DNA of 64,000 bases, from assembly GCA_022702705.1 (NCBI GenBank), contig CM040424.1, forward strand, positions 137,813,665 through 137,877,664, in the 5' to 3' direction. Positions 10,400 through 20,410 of the stretch are shown here, piece after piece. Numbering within the stretch: position 1 is the stretch's first letter; each line of letters starts with the position of its first letter. This stretch comes from Papilionanthe hookeriana x Papilionanthe teres (taxonomy: Eukaryota > Streptophyta > Magnoliopsida > Asparagales > Orchidaceae). The position numbers were made by a program, and so were the translations under genes. Under the pieces are notes generated by a model. That model saw only the letters and a list, made by a program, of their open reading frames with translations. It was not told the origin of the DNA and ran no database searches.

Positions 10400-10965
10400 G
10401 CCAATCTTCTGTGTTTTACATCGTCATTGTTGCAACCGATCCTTTTTCTTTTTCTAATTTGTGTATCATGTCTATGTCGAGTCTGTGATAGGACTCGACG
10501 TCCGTGAACCGACACTTCCACCGATTCATCTTGCAAACGGGCAAATTCTTTTGCGAGACGGGCTAAAGCATCTGCTAAAGTATTTTCTTTTCTGGGAATT
10601 TTGTAGATCGTCACATTTGGAATTTGTTCCAACAACTGTATGACATACTAGAAGTATTGCTCGAGTCTTGGCTTTAGAATTCTGTACTGTCCGGCGATCT
10701 GCTGAATGATTAACTGTGAATCCCCGTAGATGTTGATGTCTGTTATCCCCATTTGAATGGTTAATTCCAGTCCCGTTATGAGGGCTTCGTATTCTGCTTC
10801 GTTGTTTGTACATGGTTCTGTTAAGTGGTAAGAGTATCTTAACATCCCCCGCTCCGGTGTTATAAAGATTAGCCCGATTCCTGCCTTACCGGGCACTATC
10901 ACCTGTGATTCTTCGTCTTTGTGTGCTGAAGATGCTCCGTCGAAATATAATTCCCCGTCGATCAT
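10400..10965 (-). pseudogene. Second (archaeal-type) RNase H of the Tat clade
   Basis: The frame 10965-10648 starts MIDGELYFDGASS and contains NNEAEYEALITGLEL and INIYGDSQLIIQQIAG, giving the Asp, Glu and Asp of an RNase H active site. The final Asp falls in NTLADALARLAKE, in the next frame (10635-10351), so there is a frameshift near 10645. A second RNase H between the Gypsy RNase H and integrase is specific to the Tat lineage among plant Gypsy elements and is the best single classifier here. It would degrade RNA in RNA-DNA hybrids during reverse transcription. Confidence 0.88.
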
Positions 10966-11290
10966 CAGGGTCTTCTATGCTCATTATTTGTTCATCTGGC
11001 AGATCGTCATTGAGAGGAGATTCTGCCGGCAAAGGGTGTGCTGCGAGGAAGTCTACTAAGACTTGTCCCTTTACGGCATGAAGAGGCACAAAAGTTATAT
11101 CGAATTGCAATAATATCATTGACCATCTGGCAAGTCTGCCGGAAAGTGTTGGACGAGTCATCAAGTATTGCAATGGATTAAATTTCGAGATCGGAGTTGA
11201 CCTTATGAGAAAGCATGTAGTGCTCGAGCTTTTGAGCGGCGAAGATCGAGGCCAAACAATGCTTTTCAATTGCGGGATACCTTATTTCCG
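10966..11290 (-). pseudogene. Gypsy RNase H domain (C-terminal part)
   Basis: The frame 11269-10886 includes YLMTRPTLSGRLARWSMIL, QFDITFVPLHAVKG and ADFLAAHP-like sequence (VDFLAAHPLP), typical of the RNase H that follows Gypsy RT. Its N-terminal part (ILYTAALDNSLGALLAC) is at the end of the RT frame. A frameshift near 11282 separates them. Confidence 0.85.
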
Positions 11291-12470
11291 TCGAAGTAAA
11301 CGACGGCTTAAGTAGTAAAGAGCATTTTCTTTACCCTCATCATTGACACAGGCTAACAGGGCTCCGAGAGAGTTGTCTAAAGCCGCGGTGTAAAGTATCA
11401 GCGGTCTACCTGAGACTGGGGCTGCTAAGACAGGAGGTGTCATTAAATATTGTTTAATGTCCTTGAAGGCCTTCTGGCATTTCTCTTCCCAAATAAATTT
11501 GGCGTCTTTTTTAACTAGTGCCGAGAAAGGCTGACACCTACCTGACAAGTTTGAGATAAAGCGTCGAAGATATGCCAGCTTCCCTTGAAAAGATCGTAGT
11601 TGTTTTAAGGTTTTGGGAGGCGGCATTTCTAAGATAGCTTTAATCTTTTCCGGGTCGATTTCAATTCCACGATGTCGGACAACGAATCCTAAGAATTTCC
11701 CGGAGGTGACGCCGAAGGCGCATTTTAAGGGATTCATCTTAAGGTTAAATTGTCTTAATCGTTCGAAAACAATTCTCAAATCATACAGGTGGTTTTCCTT
11801 TACTTTGCTTTTGATGACCACATCATCCACGTAGCATTCGACTTGATTATGGATGAGATCATCAAAAATTCTTGTCATTGCTCTCTGGTAGGTTGCTCCT
11901 GCGTTCTTCAGTCCGAATGGCATCACTGTGTAGCAAAATACTCCGATCGGCGTTCTGAATGCTGTAAGCTTTTCATCTTCTGGAGCCATTTTTATCTGGT
12001 TGTATCCTGAAGATCCATCCATGAATGAAAATATTTCATGTGTCGAAGCAATGTCGATCATTAATTCTGGGGGACATGCCTTGTTTAAATCTCTGAAGTC
12101 CACACAAATTCTAATCTGACCATTCTTCTTTCTGACTGGCACCACATTGGCTAACCAAGTCGGGTATTGTTCTTCACGGACAAATTTAGCGTCTATTAGC
12201 TTTTTAACTTCGGCTATGACTTTTTGTTCGATTTCTAGACGCATTCTTCGGGACCTTGTCCGGCGGGACGAAGTAGGATCCACTCCTAGCTTATGAACTG
12301 CGACCTCTGGAGCTAATCCTGGCATTTCATCATAGTTCCAAGCAAAATAGTCTTTAAATTCCATTAATAACTTGATTATTTCTTCGGAGTCTTCTTTATT
12401 GAGTAAGGAGCTAACAAAGGTAGGTCTAGGCTCTTCGCTAGTACCTAAGTTAACTTCCGTTAACTCATCT
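11282..12470 (-). pseudogene. Reverse transcriptase of the Tat/Ogre-like element
   Basis: This is the longest clean frame in the element (12364-11282, 360 residues), and it extends upstream through TFVSSLLNKE-like sequence in the same region. Seen motifs are VVPVRKKNGQIRICVDFRDLN, FSFMDGSSGYNQI, MPFGLKNAGATYQRAM, the catalytic YVDDVVIKS, and KCAFGVTSGKFLGF. All are normal for Gypsy RT. One oddity is NKACPPELMID: family members have about eight more residues (CPKDDFPLP type) after the Cys, so a small in-frame deletion is likely near 12070. The frame runs into the RNase H domain and ends at a frameshift. Confidence 0.93.
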
Positions 12471-13188
12471 ATTGTAGATTTAATTTCTTCTTCGAATTCG
12501 GTGGAGCGTCTCCAATTTGTAAATCTTCGAGTTCGTCCGTAGTTTCCATGCAGTTTTCATTAGATTTGCAAGTGACAACCAAGCAAAATTCAGTATCGTC
12601 AACTGATCCTACTGTGCCGAATCCGAGACCATGCTTTGAATTGGGTGGACGACCGGAATTATTCCATAATTTTTCAAAATGTTGTGATTGGCCTTTTGTC
12701 CATTGTCGAGGTAAGAAACCACGTTGAATTAAATTTTGAACACGAGGAGAGTACCACTCAAAAGGTAATTCCATTAATTCCGATGAAGTGACATCTTCAA
12801 ATTGTACATTATTTTCGGCTTTGGAGGAAGAAGTACCACGGTAGAATTTGATTGGCTTTGCACCGCTACTACGTACCTCTTTGACCACCATACCCTCGAT
12901 CTTGTCAGAATGAATCGGGGTTAGGGTCATAGTATGTACGTAGTGGTTAATCTTCTCGTACATTGATTTAAATTCTTCATTCCTTTCATCTTCGAGAGAG
13001 ATCTTGAATTGCGGCTTTTCCGACTTATCGTCGTCTGCTTCTTGTTTGATTTCTTTTTCTTCTTCGGAACTTGTCTCCCCAATCAACATTGATGGTCGGT
13101 TTCCTCGTCCAACCTGTCCTAGCGTCTCTACCACGGCCTCGTCCCCGGTCTCGACCTCGGATGCGAGTTGTGGAGAAACCTTCACCAT
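12469..13188 (-). pseudogene. Linker region between protease and reverse transcriptase
   Basis: A 239-residue open frame, acidic and Lys/Glu-rich at first (SSEEEKEIKQEADDD), then with a more structured-looking part (ELPFEWYSPRVQNLIQRGFLP) and NSKHGLGFG. I do not recognise a domain. Ogre-type elements have a long region between protease and RT, part of which is removed as an intron in some members. I cannot show splice sites here. Confidence 0.6.
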
Positions 13189-13770
13189 CTCGCCGGAAGG
13201 GAGTGGTGAGTGACTGTTGGACTAGAACTTCAGGTTCTTCGTTGTCCTGAACTTTCTTTACTTCATTTGTTACGATATCTCTGGAGAAGATTGTTTTCTT
13301 CGGTGGTGCATAATAAGCTGCGTCTTCATGGATTCCAATCTCATGTACGGAGGATGGTCGCAAGTCACCTTTGATGCACTGTTCCCCTCCATCGTAGTAT
13401 TTGATGCACTGATGTAGAGATGATGGTACCATCCTATTTTCATGTATCCATGGTCGGCCCAGTAGAGCGTTGAACGATGTTTCGAATCAATTATGTGAAA
13501 TTTTGCGGTTGTCTTTGCTAAGTCACCGGTCTTCATTAGTAGCGTTATTGACCCGAGGGCTCTTTCTCCTTTACGGTTGAATCCTCTTAATAACATTTTG
13601 TCGGCTTCGAGCTCGCGAGCATCAATTTCCAAATATGCTAGTGTCCGAAGACTCATTATATTTATTGATGCTCCTAGATCAACCAATACTCTGGAGAGCG
13701 TAAACTTCCCAATTATGAATCGAAATGTACAACGGTCGGTTGTGGTCTCATCGTCCCAAGTAGTAGGTTA
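13025..13770 (-). pseudogene. Aspartic protease of the Tat/Ogre-like element
   Basis: The frame 13686-13270 contains VDLGASINIMSLRTLAYL, the active-site Asp and surrounding fold of a retropepsin, followed by LRGFNRKGERALGSI. The conserved end (ALLGRPWIHE, then MVPSSLHQCIKYYDGGEQC) is in another frame (13432-13025), so there is a frameshift near 13480. The enzyme would cleave the Gag-Pol precursor. The position between gag and RT is normal. Confidence 0.85.
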
Positions 13771-14182
13771 TTATCCGTGAAGGTGACACCTCGTTGTTCT
13801 TTTAACGAGCAAACCTCATCTAAGGAATCTCCGGCCATTTGAGCTAAGCAAATTTCGGATCAAGTAAGGCATTGATCGAGCTTCTCTCATCTCCTTTGAT
13901 AAGATGAGAGCATCGTAGATGCTCGGTTTGGTCGGTAGTTTCCTAAGATGGGCTAGCACGTTGTAGTCCACTTTATTTCCATGTGTCTCGGCTTCTTCTC
14001 GAATGGGTATTTCTTCTGTCGGGTTGGTTCTTCTTGAACAACCACTCGCTTTCCTTTGTCCTTTGGACCCATTCTCGGAGGTAGAACTCTTCCACTTCTT
14101 AAGTTGACTTCGTAATTTCTTCGAATCTAGTGTTGAGCTTGCTGGTGTTTCTTCCGGAATCGGAACGACGGGCCCTTCCAGA

Positions 14183-14990
14183 TTAGCTTCGAGGTCCGAA
14201 GGCTCTAACTCTATTGTGATCTGGAGCTCCTCGAAACTCGCAGATAGATTCGTTGCTTGTTGAACTCTCGTAGCCTCCTTGATGGATGTCTTCTTCGTTA
14301 TTTTGATCGTCGAGATTGTGTATGATTTGAGAATTGTCGTTGGTATCGAAATCGTTGTCCGGATTGTCGCTAGTTACGTAATCATTAGAAACAGTCAAAA
14401 CGTAGCCAACGCCATAACTCTTATCATTATATGATCCCACCGAAGTGAGCGAGATAATCATACGAGTCGAGAGGTTCGAGGGATTTCTCCCCGAATCGGA
14501 AACAACTATCCTAGGATAAGCGGCCCCTAGTCTAGCCTTAGGAGTCTCGGTCCTCTCTTCTTCGTCGATCTTCTTCTTCTCTTCAATCGTCTCCTGTTGA
14601 GGTGGTTCTTCTATCGCAAGTGATAGTGCCGACTTAATAGGTCTCGAACTCTGAATTGAAGCTCGCACTGAAGCGGTTTGGATGTTGTCTAAAATCTTTT
14701 TCGAAGACCTTGTCCAAGCGGTAGTCCATCCATCGTCGGTCGTATAGGGATCTATCGGAATGATGGGATCAGTTGAGATAACATTAACGGAACCTCCTTT
14801 CTGGGGTTCCTTCATGTACTCCTTCGGGATCGTTATATTCCCTTTCCGAAGGTTGTCATTGAGTCAACTTTCGAAGGTAATGCAATCTTCTATCTTGTGC
14901 CCAAGCATCCGGTGGTAGGGGCAAAAGTTGGGATCACCTTTCTTGTTGACTTCCTCTGGTCTTTTAGGCTCTGACAGCTGGAAATCTGGA
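14183..14990 (-). pseudogene. Gag C-terminal part with zinc knuckle
   Basis: Just upstream of the 14815-14183 frame the minus strand reads FCPYHRMLGHKIEDC (about 14930-14880), a CX2HX4HX4C knuckle typical of Tat-clade Gag, which binds RNA. A TGA at 14864-14866 interrupts the reading right after IEDCITFES. The following 210-residue frame is rich in Asp, Asn, Ser and Glu (NPDNDFDTNDN) and looks like a disordered Gag tail leading to protease. Confidence 0.78.
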
Positions 14991-15002
14991 GTCTTCATCA
15001 GA

Positions 15003-15800
15003 CTACGGAACATTTTCGGCACTTGCTTCATTCTTGAATGGATATTCCCCTGCTAGAAGCTCCCTTAATGTATGTTGCGGACGAGGCGGTTGTTCATACT
15101 GTGGAGATGACTGATAGCTGGGTCGAGGTTGCTGGTAATTTTGTTGAGGTTGTTGCGGCCGTTCGGACGATATTTGTATCGGTTGCTTGCCTTTGTTGAC
15201 TGCTGCAACGATTCCAGATTTCTTTTCGAAAGTCTTCACAGGCTTTTGCTTGTCCGTCTTGTCGGCGAAACTTAATTGCTTCACCTCTTCTTGCAAGCTC
15301 CCGGCCTTGCTTAACAACTTCTCGAAAGTCTTAATAGTGAATCCTTTGAGGAGAAGTTCTATCGGGCCGTGAAAGCTTTTAAGTAAGATGCCGACTACAT
15401 GTTGTTCTTGTAGTTGTGGTTCACACTTCATGCTTAAGTTCCTCCATCGAAGTATGTAATCCGCCAAAGTTTCGTTCGGCTTTTGTTTCTCTACCACTAA
15501 ATCACCTATAGTGATGTGGTGCTGAGCTCCGGCGAATCGCTTGATGAAGAGGTTCTCTAGTTCTGAGATCGTCTTCACCGAACCATTTGGTAATTCGCAT
15601 ACCGGTCGAAGGCGATCCCCGACGAGCCGCTAACAAGCTCGTCGGAAGAGTAGTGCATCGCTCCCGCCGCATTGCAACAGCCGGCACGAAAGTGTGCAAC
15701 ATGTTGTCGGGGGTTCCCGGTTCCATCGAAGGTCTTGAACGAGAGGTGGTACGAAGCCTTTGGAGTGCTTGGACGGCGTCGAATTCTTCCTGGTAAGGTC
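15003..15800 (-). pseudogene. Gag capsid-like domain, frameshifted
   Basis: The frame 15578-15003 starts with TISELENLFIKRFAG and goes on through KQKPNETLADYILRWRNLS and a Gln/Pro-rich tail (QQPQQNYQQPRP). The front half of the domain, FKTFDGTGNPRQHVAHF and GIAFDRYANY, is readable in another frame at about 15760-15600. These are the conserved blocks of the plant retrotransposon Gag domain (AFDWY in most members, AFDRY here). At least one frameshift lies near 15590. Confidence 0.87.
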
Positions 15801-15839
15801 TACCCGTCCGAATGGATGTCCCGCTCTTTGATTGTGCTA

Positions 15840-16467
15840 AGGCTTCTCGCACTCTGTCGTTCCACCAAGTTCTTGATATCCTTTTCGGGAATCATACTTT
15901 GTGTTGTATCCTTTTTCGCTGATCATCCCCGTTGACGGATGTAATCTCCTTTCCTCCGTCTACAATGTGAATGACCTCTGGGGGTGTCTCTCTTTGTGGT
16001 TGCACTTGACTCTGGAGAGTGGCTAGAGCTACAGCCATCTCTTCTATCCTTTTCGCCATTTGGGCGATCGTGTCGTCTTTCTCTTGAAGCTGCCTTCTCA
16101 TCACTTCTGGCTCCTCTCTTTCTGCGGCTGCAGGAGCACCTTGTGAAGCTGATAAAGCTCGTGTTTCGACCATGTTGATTTCTGCATATTCGTCATCCAT
16201 GAATTCCGATGAATCAATCTTGTCTCCTAATTTCTCTTCTCTTTCTTTTGCTAATCGTCGGATATCAGTTCTTAACTTTTCCATGGCATCTTCTAGCGGG
16301 CTTTTCTGCTCGTCCTCGCGGTTGTCGTGCGATAGCTGCCAGGTCCCCTTCTCACGAGTCCCCTTTATCGCAGTAGCACTTTCTTCAGATTCAAGTCTCC
16401 TGGCGAGACTTTCTTTCTCGGGTCGTTGTTTCAAGCTTAACCGCCCAGTAGTGGGACGCCATAGCAT
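15840..16467 (-). pseudogene. Gag N-terminal coiled-coil region
   Basis: The frame 16467-15892 encodes a charged protein with likely coiled-coil stretches (LEDAMEKLRTDIRRLAKERE and a later EVMRRQLQEKDDTIAQMAKR). It leads directly into the capsid-like domain, a layout common in Tat-clade Gag proteins. I see no catalytic motif. The join to the upstream 16437-16946 frame is shifted. Confidence 0.7.
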
Positions 16468-17529
16468 CCTTCTAGCGGCGGAAGGTCTAGGACCGGATGG
16501 TGCTGTCGACCAAATGCTCGGAAGGTGGTATCCTCCCTAATCTGTAATCCTGAGACGACGACAGGCGGACTAGCCTTCATTCTTTTACTTGGCTTTTCTG
16601 TCATGATGGCGGGTTCTACTCGGGGTCCAAGACGGGATTTGACTGGCACCCGCCCCATCCTTCGTAGAATCTCCGATACGGGGCACTTTTCCTTCTTTGC
16701 TAACTTCTCTATCAAAGTTTGCAGTCGAGCAAACGGTGTAGTTCTAGTCCTTTTCTTGCAGCTATCGTTGTAATATGCGGGGCGAGGCAATGCGGCGAGC
16801 AATCTTGCGAACATTTTCCTCGTCCTCCGCGGCGGAGAGGGGATGGAACCTGCTTCCTCCCAAAAGTGGTATGTATTCGAGCGGCGGTGTATATTCGAGC
16901 AGCGAGTGTATATTCGAGCGATTCGGGATTTCCTCCGGGAAAGCAATTTCGGCGGCTACGGCTTCTCTAGCGATCCTTCTACTTCTATTTCTTCTTTGGG
17001 TCCTTGTCAGTGATGGAATTCTTGAGCTGGACCCGATTTCGAAAACAGAAGGTCTCACAGGAAGATCTGTACCCTCCACGGTAACAGGTTTACCATAATT
17101 CTGGATTTCTTTTCCCTTTAATTTGGCAGAAGTCGGGGTAGGTGCAGAAACAACGGGGGTAGTAAGGACAGTCCTCCTGCGGACAGCAGTACTCCTTTCA
17201 GTCGGGATCTTTTGCAGGGGAGGAAACTCTTGAGTCGACCTAAGGTTGAACTCAATCAGCGGCTTCTTAGCTTCAGATACCTTGTTCGTAAGTGCAAAGA
17301 GGGAAACGTCGGTGATCTTGACATTCGTGTTTGCAAATCCTTGTCCAAATCGGATGATCCCATTGTCGGGCAGCTCATCCTTATAGACAGCGAAGTCCAG
17401 TCCATTGGTGAAGGAGAAAATCAGCTTTGGTGCTTCCATTTCTGCAGGGTAGATTCTGGTTGTCAGTCCCAACTTATGCTTCTTTTCCTTAGGACGAAAA
17501 GAAAGGAATTGAAAAGAGTCCGAACTCAT
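16437..17529 (-). pseudogene. ORF1-like leader protein upstream of gag
   Basis: The minus-strand frame begins at an ATG at 17529 (MSSDSFQFLSFRPKEKKH) and is open to 16762. The reading then continues in a second frame (about 16815-16437) with KMFARLLAALPRPAYYND and EKLAKKEKCPVSEILRRMG. A frameshift near 16815 explains the break. The protein precedes gag and starts about 420 bp after the primer site. Ogre-type elements carry an ORF1 of unknown function in this place. I recognise no domain in it. Confidence 0.6.
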
Positions 17530-17945
17530 TCTTGTTCATGTATTTATAAGAAGGAATCATTTATTAAAAGAATCATTTATTAAAGGATTTGTTTATTTAG
17601 AACGGAATGTTCAAAGGTGTAGAGAAGGTAAGGAATCCGATTCGGAGTTGGAAAGGAAAAGAAGGTCTTATGCAAGACTTCTCGACTCGAAGGATCACTC
17701 CTAAACTAACACCTATTGGGGGCCCACCCCGCCTCAGAAATGAGGTAAAAGGATCTCGGAACCTCTCGTTTAGGGGTGTCTAAACAGTGGCTCCTAAATC
17801 CGAGAGAATGTTGACTATACTTGTTCACGGTAGAAATGAACATAGTATTCCAACGGAAAGAAGGGTAGCTTGATCCATTAAGGACATGGATGCACTACCG
17901 ATTTTTGAAAGCAGAATTATCTGATTATAATGGAGAGAGGAATTT
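17530..17945 (-). other. 5' leader of the Tat/Ogre-like element
   Basis: The stretch is untranslated sequence between the primer site and ORF1. It contains, on the plus strand at about 17709-17745, CACCTATTGGGGGCCCA followed by CCTCAGAAATGAGG. This resembles an inverted copy of the PPT plus LTR start found at 4457-4500. Otherwise I see no motif. Confidence 0.6.
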
Positions 17946-17963
17946 TCCCCAGCGGAGTCGCCA
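17946..17963 (-). promoter_or_regulatory. Primer binding site (Tat/Ogre type)
   Basis: The minus strand reads TGGCGACTCCGCTGGGGA, five to six bases after the 5' LTR end. TGG matches the CCA end of a tRNA. The sequence resembles the primer site described for Ogre-type elements (tRNA-Arg primed), but I cannot confirm the tRNA from the window. It is clearly not the TGGTATCAGAGC initiator-Met site. Confidence 0.8.
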
Positions 17964-18790
17964 GAAATTGGTCGGCATATTTTAGGGTTGTGTGTTTTTA
18001 TTTTGAAAAGGGGGTCGCCTAACAGAAGTTGTCGGCAAATTTTTAATTTAGTTTAAATAAATAATTTTGAAAAGTAGTATTTGATTTTGAAAATAATTTT
18101 AAATTTGAAGGTTTTAAGATATAAGATTAAACCGATCTCACATCCCAAATAGTTTATATAAACGAGCACCGCACCACGAACGGTGTATCTATCCCTAAGG
18201 ATAGACACATCGCTTGATGGTGGGGCTCGATTAAATAAACTAGAAGATTTGTGACATCCGTTTGGTCTGCGAACCAATTTTATAAGCCGACAAATTCCCC
18301 CGCTTAATATGAAAGCATTAAACGGGGTTTATATTACACAGGTTCTTTAAAATTCCCTATAAGGGCAAGCCCCTATAGTTAATTACATCTTAAGTGACAG
18401 GAATCACCTAAGAAAACTCTCGATAATAATCAATAATTTTGCTCTCAAGAATTTCAAAGTTTAAGTTTTCAAAGGATTGAATTTTGGAATTTCAATAGGG
18501 AATGGATCAAGTTTAGAACATTTTGTTTTGAGAATTCAAAGGACGAAAGGTAGGAGAAATTACGGATTCGAAGTGAACTTCGGTAATTTCCCGACTATCC
18601 TATTGTTTGGCTTGGATTTAGGAAAGTCCTAATGTTTATTTAGTATTTCAATCTTGCCAATTTTAATTAATTAGGGCTTATATTTATATGACAAAATCAT
18701 ACAAATAGCCTTGAAGATGTGAGGGTTTATGTCGTATCAGACGACTACCTCGGAATCCTAAGACCGGTTAGGGCTTAATTTACAAGGTAA

Positions 18791-19009
18791 ATGCCTAACG
18801 AAGAGCTGAGGATTTATGTTGCACTAGGCAAACTACCTCGAAGTCCTATGGCTTTGTTATTTAATTCTTAAGAAAGTTTTGCTGAAGTATATTCAGGTTT
18901 TGCTGATGACGATGGTCGTGCTGCCCACCATGCTCCGAGCTACTTGTTGTTGCAGAGGTTTAGTTTTAGAAGTCATAAATCAGGAGATGAGAGAAGTGTT
19001 TTGGTTTAG
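18791..19009 (+). pseudogene. Antisense coding-like segment inside the 5' LTR
   Basis: The plus strand (opposite to LTR transcription) reads MPNEELRIYVALGKLPR, then after a stop DDDGRAAHHAP, LLLQRFSFRSHKSGDERSVLV and a TAG. The homologous place in the solo LTR (59221-59451, minus strand) keeps one uninterrupted 76-residue frame with nearly the same protein. I do not recognise the family. A related block just upstream (about 18714-18775, reading EDVRVYVVSDDYLG) looks like a duplicated copy of the first part. It could be a captured host gene fragment or a chance frame. Confidence 0.4.
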
Positions 19010-19996
19010 AGAAAATCTTAAAATCCAAGTGTTTTTATGTTTCAATTAAAACAAATCTTAAAGTTGATTATAACAACACCGGTTAAGATCCCACGGTTCC
19101 ATCCTTCCGGCATCGTTATTTTCATCGAATTCGCTTAGTCCAGATGAATTTGCTAAACTCAACTGAATGAGTTCCACACTTTCATTTAGACCAGTGGGAA
19201 ATCCCGTTAGCGACGACGTGGGTTACATCATCCGAGGTATTCCCGATCATTCAACGAGACATTTTAATTTAGTTGTAGTTGTAGTTCTGTTTTGTTGGTG
19301 ATTAAATTTTGAGTTGTTTAAACATGCTGGGTTCGATCATTTTCATGCATTTACAAGTATAGGAAAGTAAGACATTTAATAAATTGCTAAAGGTAAATTG
19401 CAAGAAAGTAAATTGCAATAAAATAAAAGCGTACCTGGAGGGTCTTCCCGTCATTCCAAGCTGCACTTAAAACACAATTAGAATATTTAAGCAAGTTCCT
19501 AGGTAAAGCTAAGGGAAGGGTTATGGTTTTCTACCAAGTTCCTAATCCTATAGGTAGTCATTTCCTATGACGTCTAGGTCTTTGTGTTTTGGTTTGAGGA
19601 CGATTTTCTTCATCAAAGAACAATTGAGTTCAATTGTTCTTATAAATATCCTATCATATTGAGGAAGTGCTTAAGAAGAATCTTAAACATCTTTTTAATA
19701 TTTCTAAGATTGTTTTAAGTCTAAATGAATTCAATTACACTAATGAATTAATCGTCCGAGGTTTAGTTAAGTTTTGTTATTATCTTACTCAGTGAACTAG
19801 GATGTTTGAATGTCCTATAAGTGAAGAAACATTTCATTTAATATCCTGTTTAGGAGTTATGATAACTAAAGCTTTCGAGGGTAAATTGGTATTCAAATGG
19901 TTTGTGATTTAGTTTAATTTCAATTAATTTGGAATAGTGTTCAAGTTATTTTAGATTTATTTTGAATTCTTTATGTCTTTGGTGATGTTATATTTA

Positions 19997-20410
19997 ATTC
20001 AACTTAATTTAATTTAATTTAATTTAATTTAATTTAATTGAGTTTTAATTTAATTTAATTCAATTTAATTCAATTTAGTTTGATTTGATGTTAAATTAAA
20101 TTAATTTGATTTGATTTAATTTTAATTTAATTTGATTTAATTTCCTTTAATTTAATTTAATTTAATTTAATTTAATTTAATTTTATTTTATTTTATTTAA
20201 TTTAATTTAATTTAACTTAATTTAATTTAATTTTATTTATTTAATTTAATTTAATTTAATTTATTCATTTAATTTAATTTAATTTGTTTATTTAATTTAA
20301 TTTAATTTAATCTTTAATTTAATTCAACTTTTAATTTTAATTTAATTTAATTTAATTTAATTTAATTTAATTTAATTTAATTTAATTTAATTTAATTTTT
20401 ATTTAATTTT
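19997..20410. repeat. (TTTAA)n pentanucleotide microsatellite in the 5' LTR
   Basis: Long runs of AATTT/TTTAA units with interruptions such as TTTGATTTGATTT and TTTATTTT. The matching place in the inverted solo LTR (about 57960-58180) holds AAATT runs, so the repeat is an old part of this LTR family and not a recent expansion. Confidence 0.9.

Noticed and set aside
20000..20410. The AATTT runs as a telomere- or centromere-type satellite
   Set aside because: They are a simple pentanucleotide microsatellite inside an LTR, with a matching inverted copy in the solo LTR.
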